This document shows positions 1 through 11,652 of a DNA stretch of 64,000 bases, piece by piece. Both the position numbers and the translations under genes were made by a program. Each line of letters opens with the position of its first letter. Position 1 is the first letter of the stretch. The DNA comes from Hymenopus coronatus (lineage: Eukaryota > Arthropoda > Insecta > Mantodea > Hymenopodidae). The notes under the pieces are model-generated. The model saw nothing but the letters and a program-made list of their open reading frames with translations, had not been told where the DNA came from and did not search any database. The stretch is taken from positions 8,600,001 through 8,664,000 of the forward strand of contig CM060893.1 of NCBI GenBank assembly GCA_030762935.1, read 5' to 3'.

Positions 1-1730
1 TTATTGTCACCATAGCAGAGAAGGCTTGCTCGCATAGATAGGATGTTGAAAAGGGCAAAAGTGCGTTAATTGCTTTCTTCATTAGGTTAGGGTACTCCTC
101 TCTCTGTTGAAGCCAAAAACTAGCCACTGACGCCTCACTCTTGGTGAACTTACCTTTGAGTGTGGAATCAGCACAAAGATCAATAAATTCATCTCGTTCG
201 CAAGCAGTGAAATCTATTTCCTCTGCACTATCTATGAAATCAAATGGTGAGACAACCCAGTCGAGATTCGTAGTGGAAATAGTTGGAAAGTACGCATCTA
301 TTGCATCTTGCAATCTTGATAAGTGATCACAAATGCAGTCTTTCGGTTTACCCTGATCTTTATCTCCTGCCACATTAAGAAGAGATGGAAAGTTTGACAA
401 ATCTCCTTTTTGAACTGCAGACTTCCAAGAACTAAGTTTTCTTTTAAAACCTTTCATTTTATTGGTTGAGGAAATTATTGTTTCATGTCGACCCTGCATC
501 GAAACATTCAGTTCATTCAGCTTATGAAAAATATCTGCCAGATACGACAGTTCAAAACACCAAGAATCACTTAGTAAGAGCTCATGAAATGTGTCTTGAT
601 TTTCATCCTTAAAAAAAGTTTTTAGCTGTTCTTTAAGTTCGAGAAACCGGTTCAATACACAACCCCGCGACATAACTGTTCAAAAATTCTGCACTTTAAA
701 GGTCGAGACTTTATATAGTTCACCATTTTCACAACTTGGTTAAACACTTCAGCAAAATCTTCATTACACGCTTTCACGACTAATGCCTCTCTATGCAGAA
801 AACAGTGAGTTATAATAATGGATGGATTTTCATTGAGAGCTCTGGCAGTAAAACCTTTAATTTTCCCAGACATAGATGGTGCACCATCTGTACATATACC
901 ACAACAGCCTTTCCATGAAAGATCATGGTCATTGAGATAGGAATTAATAGAAACGAAAATATCATGGCCTGTGGTTGTAGTCTCCAGCAGTCTACAGAAC
1001 AGAAACTGTTCACTAATATCTTTTTCATCAATATATCTGATAAAACCAAGGAGTTGCGGTTTGTCATCAATATCGAGACTCTCATCTACTTGCGAAGCAA
1101 ATGTTCTATAAGTATTTATTTTCTCCGTGACTTGTTCGTTGATATTGCATGACATTTCAGATATCCTGCGGCTGATTGTGTTGTTGGACAGAGGAACTTT
1201 CGAAATTTGATTAGCTGCTCCTTCGCCAAGTATTGTTGAAACTATAACTTGACATGCAGGGCCAATGATTTCCTCTCCAAGAGTATGAGGTTTCTTTTTT
1301 TTAGCTATCAGTTCTGCTACTGTAAATGAGGCTTCAAGAGCAGTATCACCTATGGTCATTCTCTTTACCATTCGCACAGCTGTTTTCTTCTCCCCTTCTA
1401 ATATATGTGAAAAATACATTACACTTTTCTGTGACACACTAGGATGCTTTGTAGTAAGATGCCGCTTCAGTTAACTAGGTACCATGGCCTCGTTGCTAAG
1501 TCATTTCGCCACAAACTAAACACACAGGGATAGGCTTTTCCTCGTTATTCCACTTAAATCCATACGCTAAGTAACTGTCCTGGTATGTTCTTTTCTTTTG
1601 TTTGTCTTCTTTATGTGGTGAATTCGACGGTCCAGAAGAAACTAAGATTTGGCTTCTTAAAGCAAGCAGTAGGAGCCGACTGTTCACTTTCACTGTCCTG
1701 GCGTTTACGTTTAACAATGAACTTATCCAT
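1..1730 (-). pseudogene. hAT (ZBED5/FAM200-like) transposase, broken copy
   Basis: The reading frame would start at 1730 ([10 protein letters not shown]). It carries the first half of a BED zinc finger (CLVCG), then a 1-nt insertion near 1500 and an in-frame TAA at 1471-1473. An open stretch over 652-1437 covers the DDE/RNase H-like core (QVDESLDI, CTDGAPSMSG, THCFLHREALV). A 58-bp deletion near 670, between two TGTCGCG repeats, breaks the frame again. The C-terminal hAT dimerisation part (STSYLCEQAFSAM) runs off the left edge. It is a transposase of the hAT class related to domesticated ZBED5/FAM200 proteins, not functional here. Confidence 0.85.
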
Positions 1731-2100
1731 AGCTAAACACTGTGAATCAACGCGAGGAAGACAACTGAAAGAGCCAAGGGGCGTACTCTTTTATATATTC
1801 ATCTGTCGAAGTCTCGGGAATGTTCGTGAGGAAGCGAGTAGTCTCGGGAATGTTCGGCAGGGTATAGCTGTAATGCCATCTGTGGGATACTAGTATAACT
1901 GAATTATTGAAATGAATCGACCACTATCACCATTTGCCGTGCATGAGAGTAATTGATTTGACTTATTTTATTTCAAGACCTTACAAGACTTAGGCTTCAG
2001 TAGAAGGTATTTTTTTTTGTTTATCTCAATATCTCGCGGCACCCCTTAGCCAATCACACGGCACCCTAGGGTGCCGGGGCACACCGGTTGGGAACCGTTG
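1..2100 (-). mobile_element. hAT transposon copy 1 (ZBED type), cut by window edge
   Basis: This is the minus-strand copy of the element at 9156-11618. Its 5' terminus (CAACGGTTCCCAACCGG, read on minus) ends at base 2100; the 3' terminus is outside the window. The flank on the right begins CTCTAAAT, the expected 8-bp target duplication, which cannot be checked against the missing end. Except for indels it is nearly identical to copy 2, so both moved recently. Confidence 0.88.
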
Positions 2101-3100
2101 CTCTAAATGATCCATGATTTTTACTCAGTTGACCACTTAATGTGTTTCATAACTTCAGGGAACACCTTTTTAGTGACTTACATATATATAGTGACTTAAT
2201 ATCCAGGTAATATTCACAAAATTATGCCAAATATTGGCTGGTTCTGACAGGAAAGCATAGACCTTTGGTAGAGCATTAATATTACATTACCAATTTAATC
2301 AACTTTTATATTTAATAAAATGTCTCTAAGTTATGCTGTTAACACACACCTCTTGAATTAAGAGGACTTCAAAGCATATTCCTGGTGAAACAGTGACATT
2401 AAATGAATGAATTTTTTTATGGAATTCAATAATTCACCTATGTATATGTAGTAGAGAAAGTAAAAAGGGAATTGCTTTGAAATTCCATTAGATTAACATC
2501 AAGATGGAGTAGAAATATATGCCATAACACTAAAATCAGGAGGTCTATTATTACTATGTGATGGTTTTGAAATTCTGTTCTCTTTGTTGACCAGCTGAAA
2601 GACACAAAATCCGATGCGCTGCATTCACATGAATGTCTACATCTCTGTAGCAAATTATTGTTCATAAGTTTATTCTTCTTTCCACTTCATGCTAATCGAG
2701 ATAAACACTAGCAGAAACATTTTATTAACTTACTTATAAGTAGAAGGGAACATACTGGGCTAAACCGACAGTTAAATGTTTTAAAATGTGGTTGCTATGA
2801 GATTAAAATCTGATTCTTTGCGCGGCCAGAAGTTGAGAAAAGTATTTAAAACAGAAACCAATATCAAGGAATATCTTGAAAATGGTCATCTCCAGGAAAA
2901 AATGTATATTACGAATTGTGTGTTTTAAGGAGCTCTATATTTTTTGTATAGTACGTTTTTGTCTATTTCTTAGTGTTTACTAGTTATGCAAAATTCAAAA
3001 AAATTCATCTAGAATAAAGAGGTCTTTAGAGACTACTCCCAGAAAATTAAAGGTATTCATTTTTATGCCATGTAAATATTTAAATATAAAGACTGTTAAA
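2101..3100. other. AT-rich stretch with degraded HINE-like pieces
   Basis: No gene is seen. Around 2440-2460 there is a worn palindrome end (GTAGAGAAAGTAAAAA-like), and about 2595-3060 resembles a diverged plus-oriented HINE-like copy (AATCCGATG...CATTCACATGA, AAGTAGAAG). The rest is unassigned AT-rich sequence. Confidence 0.45.
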
Positions 3101-3758
3101 TACCAAGTTGGTATTTATGTTTAGTATTTATCAAGAATGTGACAAGATTTTCAAGAAAATCCTCCCACCACAAACTCCCCTTTACATGAAAAAAGTTTAT
3201 TTTTGTTCAAAAATGCCCTAATGATTTTGATTAAAATATGTGTATTAAAGGTATTTACATCATAAATAAAATGCATATTTTGAATTTTCTGGGAATAGCT
3301 TCCGAAGACCTCTTTATTCTGGATGGATTTTGAAAAATGTTGTTTAACTATTAAATTACAAGAGATAAACAAAAACTTACTACACAGAAAATATAGTTCT
3401 CATTAAAACACATAATTTATATCATATACATTTTTCTTATGGAGTTGACCATTTTCAACATGTTCCTTGTTATTGGTTTCAATTTTAAACTACTTAATTT
3501 TTGTTGAACGGGAAGTCACCATGCAAAGCAAACTGAAGCTCAATTGTTTCCATAGCAACCAGCTTTTAAAATATTTGACAATCACTTTAGCCTAATATAC
3601 TCCCTTATTTCACTTCTACTGACAAGGAAGCAAGTAATAAGACCATTTCTGCTAATTTTTATATTGATTAGAATGATGTAGATAAAGGAGTAATATTTTG
3701 TAGGAATACCTTGTATATGGAACAGCTAGAGAAAGTTATGTGAATGGAGCACATCAGA
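3100..3758 (-). repeat. HINE-like copy, 3' part missing
   Basis: The internal family sequence is recognisable (TCTGGGAATAGC, AGGAAGCAAGTAATAAGACC). It ends in GTGAATGGAGCACATCAGATTTTT, directly abutting the palindrome end of the next copy at about 3759, so the two are head-to-tail. Confidence 0.7.
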
Positions 3759-4617
3759 TTTTTACTTTCTCTACACATACTATGTACATAATGTATAGAG
3801 AAGTTAATGCACCAAAAAATTTGATACCGAGATTTCACCAGAAATATATGTTTTAGGGTCCCCTGTATCCAAAAAAAAGCATTTTCACAATAAGGTCCAT
3901 GTGTGTATCTGTGTGCCTGTGAACACGATAACTCAAAAACGAAAAGTCGGTAAAATACCAAACTTGGTATTTAAGTTTAGTATCTTCCAGGGATGCGACA
4001 TGAAGATTTTGAGAAAAATCCCCCCACCCCAAACTACCCTTTACATGGAGCTTTTTTCGAAAATTTTGATTTTCCCAAAAATGGCTCTAACGATTTTGAT
4101 TAAAATATCACATATTAAAGATATTTATCTGACAAACAAAATATATATATCTTGAATTTTCGGTAATAGCCTCTGAAGACTACTTTATTCTGGACGAATT
4201 TTACGGAATTTTGCATAACTGCTAAATTGTAAGACTTAGATAAAAACTTAGTACACAAGAAATGTAGAGCACGATAAATTTATGTTATATACATTTTTTT
4301 CGTGGAGTTGATCGTTTTTTAGATATTCCTTGTGTTTGGTTTCAGCTATGAAAAACATACTTTTCTCATATAGGAATTTGTCAACTCCTGTCCATACAAA
4401 CAAAGGAACTTCAGTCACATAGCAACCTGCTTTTGACTATCACTTTAGCCTATGGTACTCCCTTATTTTGTTTCTACTTACAAGGAAGCAAGTAATAAGA
4501 CTATTTCTGCTAATTTCTTCTCGATTAGCATAAAGTAAATAGAAGTATAAGCTTTTTAACAATCATTTGTTGCAGAGATGTAGAGAAAGTCATGTGAATG
4601 AAACACATCAGATTTTT
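3759..4617 (-). repeat. HINE-like copy, full length
   Basis: It runs from the terminal palindrome (TTACTTTCTCTACACATAC..., 3761-3803) through a short TG-rich tract at about 3899-3920 to the ACACATCAGATTTTT end. About 859 bp. Confidence 0.8.
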
Positions 4618-5230
4618 CTAAAAATACTCCATGTAAATGGCAGTTCTAGGTGGGGGGATTTTCTTTAAAATTTTCCTGTCACAACCTTGGTATTTAAGTT
4701 GTTTCTTCCTAAGATGTGATATAAAACATTTTAAACAAAATACACTGATTCAAACTGCCCTTTACAAGTTTCATTTTTTACATTTCTGATTTTCTTAAAA
4801 TTAGGTAACAATTTTAATTAAAAACACTATAAATTAAAAATATTTATACCACAAAGAAAATGCTTCTTTCTGGGAATATCCTGTGAACTTCTCATTCATT
4901 TGGAATTTAGCCCTTAAGCAATAAACAAAAACATACTACACAAAAAATGTAGATCTCTTTAAAATACAATTTATTTCAAATATTTTCTTTCATAGCATAA
5001 CCATTTAAAACCAATTAAATTGTTCAATATTTCTCTTAAAATATTCAGTTGTTTGCCCTTGATAACATGAAAAGAGTATAAAGGTCAGCATAGGGCATCC
5101 AGTTCTTTAAATATTTCACTGTCATTGTTCCCTTTAAATCTATAATGAATTGTATTATGTAGTTATTTCTGCGAATGTTTATGTTAATTAACTTGAAACA
5201 GATAGAAAATTAAACTTTTATGTGAATGCA
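4618..5230 (-). repeat. Diverged HINE-like fragment
   Basis: The GGTGGGGGGATTTT tract occurs here inverted relative to the downstream internal blocks (TTGGTATTTAAGTT, CTGGGAATATCC), indicating a rearranged, old copy. It has no intact ends and no gene. Confidence 0.5.
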
Positions 5231-5404
5231 TTACCAGATTTTTTTCCAGCTTTCCGTTTTGTGTTCATGCAAAGATAACAGAATTTCAAAGCCATCACAT
5301 AGTGACAGACTTTGAAAAAATTTGACTTTAGCTTTAGCTTGCTGTATTCTTGTAATAATAACAAAATGTATAAAATGAGTGATGAAGATTATTTGTTTTA
5401 CTTT

Positions 5405-6200
5405 TTTAGCCCACATATACTATGTAGATAGTGGTCAGAGAAGGTATTGTATTCCACCCAAAAATGTGATACCAAGATTTCATCAGAAATATGTTTTGAA
5501 GTCCCCTGAGTTCCAAAAAAATAATTTTAGAAAAAGGTTGTGTGTGTGTCTGTGGACAGCATAGCTCAAAAACAAAAGTCAGTTAAATACCAGACTTGGT
5601 GTTTAAATTCAGTATCTTCCTAGGATGCAACACAAAGATTTTCAATAAAACCACCTCACCCACAACTACCGTTCTAACGATTTTGATAAAATAGTGAATA
5701 TTAAAGAGATTTACATTGCAAATAAAATGTACATGTTGAATTTTCTGGGAATAGCCTCTGAAAGCTCTTTATTCTGATTGAGTTTTGCAGAATTTTGCAT
5801 AACGGTTACACTGTAAGAGATAGACAAATGCTTATTACACAAAAAAATATAGATCTCGATAAAACACATAATTATAACATATACATTTTCTTTGTAGAGT
5901 TGACCATTTTCAAGATATTCATTGTTATTGGTTCCAATTTTAAACTAATTACATTTTCTCAAACAGGACCATGCAAATCAAACCGAACCTCAATTGCTTC
6001 ACATGGCAACAAATTTTAAAAGATTTGTTTGTTGCTTTAGCCTAATGTAATTCCTTATTTCTCTTCCAATTACAAGGAAGCAAGTAATAAGACCAATCCG
6101 TTAATGCTTATCAACATTCTCATGACCTACATAAAGAATATTCTTTTGTAAGAAAAATTTGTTTGTGAAAAGTTATGTAAATAGAACACATCACATTTGT
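5405..6200 (-). repeat. HINE-like copy
   Basis: This copy has a worn palindrome at 5409-5445, then the conserved CCACCCAAAAAT block, a (GT)n tract near 5538, the CTGGGAATAGCCTCTGAA block and an end reading AACACATCACATTT near 6198. Confidence 0.7.
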
Positions 6201-6219
6201 TTTGTTTTGCAATTTAAAA

Positions 6220-6430
6220 TCTTTAACCAGGACATATTGGACAATGCATGAAATTGGTGAAATGATGCTCAAATGAGCCAGGGATCCATGGAGCTTAAAG
6301 TTACTCAACATTTGTCTTTGCAGTATAAGGAAAAACCTCAGAAAACACCCTATATGGGTAACTTAACACTAATCAAGATCTGAACTCTGGACCTCTTGAA
6401 TGTGAAGCATACATGCTCCCCCCACCCCAA
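6220..6430 (-). repeat. SINE family A (tRNA-derived), diverged copy
   Basis: The body matches the better copies at 16930 and 39690: GGTGAAATGATGCTCAAATGA and the CCATGGAGCTTAAAGTTACT block. The tRNA-like head is at the right end (GATCTGAACTCTGGACC, a worn B box). Confidence 0.7.
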
Positions 6431-6479
6431 TGCAAAGGTTTATCTGTATTAACAAGTAGTAAATAGGAGAATAAACTTC

Positions 6480-6984
6480 TGTTAAAACACTTTGTAGAAA
6501 AATAAGTAAAAAAACCTGATGTGAAGCATAAAAAATAAAGGATACCTTACTTTTATGACAAATGAAATGTATATTTTGAATTTTCTGGGAATAGCCTCTG
6601 AAGACCTCTTCATTCTAGATGGCTTTTGTAAACCGTACGACATATACAAAAGCTTACTACACAAATAATGTAGATCTCATTAATCAAGAGAATTTATATC
6701 ATATAATTTTTTTTTTTTTTTCGAGTTAACTGTTTTTGAGATCTTTGGGAGTATTGGTTTCAATTTTAAGCCACTTAAACTTTTCTCAAACAGGAAGACA
6801 TCTTTTTTTCCCCGTTTCTTTACTCCTGGCAAGCAAAGAGATTGGAATTTAATTTGTTTCACATAGTGACCTGCTTTTAAAGGACAAGACTATCACTTTA
6901 GCCTCTAATTTAGTCGCTTCCTTGAAAGATATTAACCTTAAATACCATGTTTGGTATTTCACACACACACACTGACAGACAAGA
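6480..6984 (-). repeat. HINE-like fragments
   Basis: The blocks TTTCTGGGAATAGCCTCTGA and ATCACTTTAGCCT are visible. After 6910 there is a small inverted piece (ATACCATGTTTGGTATTTCACACACAC) where the TG tract should be. Neither end is intact. Confidence 0.55.
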
Positions 6985-7195
6985 TACATTCCCCCAGGGG
7001 CCTACTATGGTAGGTACGGGTTTGGCGCACCCGGGGGTTCCCGAGCCACTCACCACCATTTCATCCTTCCCATCACCACCAACTGAGCCACGTTTTGTGC
7101 TCGTGTGCACGTATGTGTGCGCCTTTGTTGTTTGTGACTTATGCGAGCACGAGTGTTTTCGCCTCATCTTCTTCCTCTTCTAGGCTTATTCCTTA
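6985..7195. other. GC-rich non-repeat segment within HINE-like DNA
   Basis: About 210 bp of much higher GC content interrupts HINE-like sequence at its CA/TG tract; the family resumes at about 7225 (GTAAAGG...GGTGGGGGGATTT). It includes GGTTTGGCGCACCCGGGGG and a CT-rich end. I cannot assign it to a gene or known repeat. Confidence 0.4.
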
Positions 7196-7224
7196 TATAT
7201 TTAGTTTTAAGGCTTTAGCTTTAT

Positions 7225-7640
7225 TAACTCCAAGTAAAGGTTAGTTTGGGGTGGGGGGATTTTTCTCAAAATCTTCATGACGCATCCCTGGTAGATATTA
7301 AACTTAAATATCAGGTTTGGTATTTTACAGACTTTTCATTTTTGAGTTATCTTGTTCATGGACACACGCGTGTGCTTGAACCTTTTTCTACATATAGGAT
7401 GTAGCATATTCTTGTATGATAATAGAGATTAACATTGGCAGAAACTCTCTTAATTGCTTCCCTGTAAGCAGAAGGAAAATACATTAGACTAAAGTGACAG
7501 TCCAATCTTTTAAAAGCTGGTCACTATGTGATTGAAATCCATTTCTATGCATGGCAAGAAGAAATGTATGAGAAAAGTTTAAGTACTTCAAATCTGAAAC
7601 AAATAACTTGAAATATCTCAGAAATGGCCACTTCTGTGAA
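7225..7640 (+). repeat. Two HINE-like fragments
   Basis: 7225-7400 is a central fragment ending in the CA-rich tract; 7400-7640 is a 5' fragment of another copy (GATAATAGAGATTAACATTGGCAG). No gene is seen. Confidence 0.5.
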
Positions 7641-7644
7641 ACAA

Positions 7645-8690
7645 ATCTGATGTGTTACACTCTCATAACTTTCTCTAGCTGCTGTACAAACCTCCTACAA
7701 AAGATTATTCTTCTTTGTACACAATGCTAATCGAGATAAATACTAGCAAAATGTTCTTATTACTTAGTTTCTTATAAGTAGGAGAGAATAAGGGAATGCG
7801 CTATGCTAAAGTGATTATCAAATGTTTTAAAAGCTATCATCATGTGATTGTCATTGCAAATCACTTCTTTGCTTGGCCAGGAGTAGAACAAAAGAAAAAA
7901 AGACACTTCCTGTCTGAGAAAAGTTTTAGTACTTCACAATTGAAACCAGTAACAAGGAATATCTTGGAAACGGTTACCTCCACAACAAAAACTAAAGGAC
8001 ATAAATTGTGTATTTTGACGTGATATACATTTTTTGTGTAGTGAGTTTTTTCTATCTCTTATGGTTTAGCACTTAAGCAAAATTCATCCACAGTAAAGAG
8101 CTCTTCAGAGGCTATTCCCCAAAAATTCGAGATATACATTTTATTTCGGACATCAATAGCTTTAATATACAGGATTTTAATAGAAACCGTTAGAACCATT
8201 TTTAAGAAAATCAACATTTTCGACATTTTTTGCATGTAAAGGGTATAAATGTAAAAAGAAGCTAGTAACAGTGAAGAATAACACAAATATTAATATAAAA
8301 ATAATAGTTGCAACAAATCTTCACTTATCTTATTCCAAAAGATAAGTGAAGATTTGTTGCAACTATTATTTTTATATTAATATGTATGTAAAGGGTAGTT
8401 TGTGTTAGGGGGATATTTTTAAAAATCTTTGTGTTGCATCCTTGGAAGATACTAAACCTAAATACCAAGTTTGGTACTTAACAGTCTTTTTGTTTTGGGG
8501 CTATGCTGTCCACAGATACACACACACACACACACATATGAACCTTTTTTTAAAAATGCTTTTTTTTGGACTCAGGGGACCCCAAAACATATATTTCCGG
8601 TGAAATTTTAGTATCGAGTTTTTGGGTGCATTGCAATACCTTCTCAATCTCTATGTACATTGTACATATGAGGCTAGAGAAAGTAAAAAA
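7645..8690 (+). repeat. HINE-like copy with internal insertion
   Basis: It starts ATCTGATGTGTTACACTC and ends in the palindrome and AGAGAAAGTAAAAAA. About 150 bp (near 8240-8390) interrupts it, flanked by repeated ATGTAAAGGGTA and containing a perfect hairpin. It belongs to a slightly different subfamily from most copies (ATTATTCTTCTTTGTACAC). Confidence 0.7.
8287..8383. repeat. Perfect 45-bp inverted repeat, 7-nt loop
   Basis: Arms 8287-8331 and 8339-8383 are exact reverse complements over 45 bp, with loop 8332-8338. The stem includes AGTTGCAACAAATCTTCACT. With no mismatch it must be recent. It is embedded in an insertion within a HINE-like copy. Confidence 0.9.
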
Positions 8691-8694
8691 CGAG

Positions 8695-9155
8695 TATGAC
8701 ATAAATTGTGTGTTTTAATGAGATCTATATTATTTATGTAGTAAGCTTTTGTCTATCTCTTATGGTTTACCAGTTATTCAAAATTCATCCAAAATAAAGT
8801 AACCTTTAGAGGCTTTTCCCAGAAAATTCAAAATATATATTTATTTGTTGTGTAAATATATTTAATATACAGTATTTTGATCAAAATCATTAGAGCCACT
8901 TTCCAGAAAATCAAAAGTTTCAAAATCTTTTCCATGTAAAGTGTAGTTTGGGGTGGTGGGATTGTTTTCAAATTCTTTGTGTCGCCTCCCTGGAAGATAC
9001 TTTTCGTTTTAGAGTTATCATGTTCACAGACACACATACTTTTTCTGAAAATTCTTTTTTTGGATACAGGGGACCCTAAAACAGGTATTTCTGGGGAAAT
9101 CTCAGTATCAAATTTTTGGGTGGAATGCAATACCTTCTCTATACACTATATACAT
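8695..9155 (+). repeat. HINE-like copy split by hAT copy 2 (left part)
   Basis: The central and 3' part of the family runs up to the terminal palindrome, which is cut at ATATACAT (9148-9155) by the hAT insertion. The rest of the palindrome resumes at 11619. Confidence 0.8.
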
Positions 9156-11618
9156 CAACGGTTCCTAACCGGTGTGCCCTGGCACCCTAGGGTGCCGTGT
9201 GATTGGCTAAGGGGTGCCGCGAGATATTGAGATAAACAAAAAAAAATACCTTCTACTGAAGCCTTAAGTCTTGTAAGGTCTTGAAATAAAATAAGTCAAA
9301 TCAATTACTCTCATGCACGGCAAATGGTGATAGTGGTCGATTCATTTCAATAATTCAGTTATACTAGTATCCCACAGATGGCATTACAGCTATACCCTGC
9401 CGAACATTCCCGAGACTACTTGCTTCCTCACGAACATTAGTGACACTTTGACAGATGAATATATAAAAGTGTACGCCACTTGGCGCTTTCAGTTGTCTTC
9501 CTCGCGTTGAATCACAGTGTTTAGCTATGGATAAGTTCATTGTTAAACGTAAACGCCAGGACAGTGAAAGTGAACAGTCGGCTCCTACTGCTTGCTTTAA
9601 GAAGCCAAATCTTACAGTTTCTCCCGGACCGTCGAATTCACCACATAAAGAAGACAAACGAAAGAAAAGAACATACCAGGACAGTTACTTAGCGTATGGA
9701 TTTAAGTGGAATAACAACGAGGAAAACCCTATCCCTGTGTGTTTAGTTTGTGGCGAAACACTTAGCAACGAGGCCATGGTACCTAGTTAACTGAAGCGGC
9801 ATCTTACTACAAAGCATCCTAGTGTGTCACAGAAAAGTGTAATGTATTTTTCACATATATTAGAAGGGGAGAAGAAAACAGCTGTGCGAATGGTAAAGAG
9901 AATGACCATAGGTGATACTGCTCTTGAAGCCTCATTTACAGTAGCAGAACTGATAGCTAAAAAAAAGAAACCTCATACTCTTGGAGAGGAAATCATTGGC
10001 CCTGCATGTCAAGTTATAGTTTCAACAATACTTGGCGAAGGATCAGCTAATCAAATTTCGAAAGTTCCTCTGTCCAACAACACAATCAGCCGCAGGATAT
10101 CTGAAATGTCTTGCAATATCAACGAACAAGTCACGGAGAAAATAAATACTTATAGAACATTTGCTTTGCAAGTAGATGAGAGTCTCGATATTGGTGACAA
10201 ACCGCAACTCCTTGGTTTTATCAGATATATTGCTGAAAAAGATATTAGTGAACAGTTTCTGGAGACTACAACCACAGGCCATGATATTTTCATTTCTATT
10301 AATTCCTATCTCAATGATCATGATCTTTCATGGAAAGACTGTTGTGGTATATGTACAGATGGTGCACCATCTATGTCTGGGAAAATTAAAGGTTTTACAG
10401 CCAGAGCTCTCAATGAAAATCCATCCATTATTATAACTCACTGTTTTCTGCATAGAGAAGCATTAGTTGTGAAAGCGTGTAATGAAGATTTTTCTGAAGT
10501 GTTTAACCAAGTTATGAAAATGGTGAACTATATGAAGTCTCGACCTTTAAAGTGCAGAATTTTTTAACAGTTATGTCGCGCAACGGATGCAGCTCATACC
10601 TCTTTGTTACTTCACACAGAAGTAAGGTGGTTGTCGCGGGGTCGTGTATTGAACCGGTTTCTCGAACTTAAAGAACAGCTAAAAACTTCTTTTAAGGATG
10701 AAAATCAAGACACATTTCATGAGCTCTTACTAAGTGATTCTTGGTGTTTTGAACTGTCGTATCTGGCAGATATTTTTCATAAACTGAATGAACTGAATGT
10801 TTTGATGCAGGGTCGACATGAAACAATAATCTCCTCAAGGTTTTAAAAGAAAACTTAGTTCTTGGAAGTCTGCAGTTCAAAAAGGAGATTTGTCGAACTT
10901 TCCATCTCTTCTTAATGTGGCAGGAGATAAAGATCTGGGTAAACTGAAAGACCGCATTTGTGATCACTTATCAAGATTGCAAGATGCAATAGATGCGTAC
11001 TTTCCAACTATTTCCACTACGAATCTCGACGGGGTTGTCCCACCATTTGATTTCGTAGATAGGGCAGAGGAAATAGATTTCACTGCTTGCGAACGAGATG
11101 AATTTATTGATCTTTGCGCTGATTCCACACTCAAAGGTAAGTTCACCAAGAGTGAGGCGTCGGTGGCTAGTTTTTGGCTTCAACGGAGAGAGGAGTACCC
11201 TAACCTAATGAAGAAAGCAATTAATGCACTTTTGCCCTTTTCAACATCCTATCTATACGAGCAAGCCTTCTCTGCTATGGTGACAATAAAATGCAAAGCA
11301 AGAAATAGACTGAATAACCTTGAGGATGATTTGCGTGTTTCACTGTCAGCTGTAAGACCCGACGTCACATATCTGTGCTCTAAGTATCAATCACAAGTTT
11401 CACATTAATCATTAATCGAACAAAATTTATTGATGTATTTTTACTCAGTGATTGTAGTAAAGTTTACTGTATTATGTTATGGTGTACGTTATTATTATAT
11501 AATATTTCAATAAATTAACTTATTAAGCTTAATTTTATTTTAATTCAAGGAAGGGTGCCCCTGGTGTTTAATGTTATTCCCAAGGGTGCCGTGAACTTCA
11601 AAAGGTTGGAAAACACTG
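9156..11618 (+). mobile_element. hAT transposon copy 2 (ZBED type), complete ends
   Basis: This 2463-bp element has imperfect terminal inverted repeats: left CAACGGTTCCTAACC, right reading CAGTGTTTTCCAACC on the minus strand. The 8-bp target duplication is ATATACAT (9148-9155) versus ATATACAC (11619-11626). Second hairpin-like motifs (GGCACCCTAGGGTGCC) lie inside the left end. It is inserted into the terminal palindrome of a HINE-like repeat. It contains one broken transposase gene. Confidence 0.92.
9527..11408 (+). pseudogene. hAT (ZBED5/FAM200-like) transposase, broken
   Basis: The frame runs from [10 protein letters not shown] at 9527 to the stop at 11406-11408. Domains in order: BED finger cysteines (CLVCG), an in-frame TAA at 9788-9790 inside the finger, the KRHL...KHPS histidine half, the RNase H-like core (QVDESLDI, CTDGAPSMSG, HCFLHREALV), EVRWLSRGRVL, and the C-terminal hAT dimerisation region (STSYLYEQAFSAM). 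Further lesions are a TAA at 10565 and a 14-bp deletion near 10838 relative to copy 1. Copy 1 lacks the last two lesions but shares the first TAA. It is related to the vertebrate domesticated ZBED5/FAM200/SCAND3-type proteins. It cannot make a full transposase. Confidence 0.9.
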
Positions 11619-11652
11619 ATATACACAGTATATGTAGAGAAACTAAAATATG
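11619..11652 (+). repeat. HINE-like copy split by hAT copy 2 (right end)
   Basis: This is the remaining arm of the terminal palindrome (ATATACACAGTATATGTAGAG) and the AAACTAAAA border. Confidence 0.7.

Noticed and set aside
3759..4617. Classifying the 0.85-kb family as an ordinary TIR MITE
   Set aside because: The two ends share only an internal 10-bp motif, not terminal inverted repeats, and no target duplication was visible around the copies examined.
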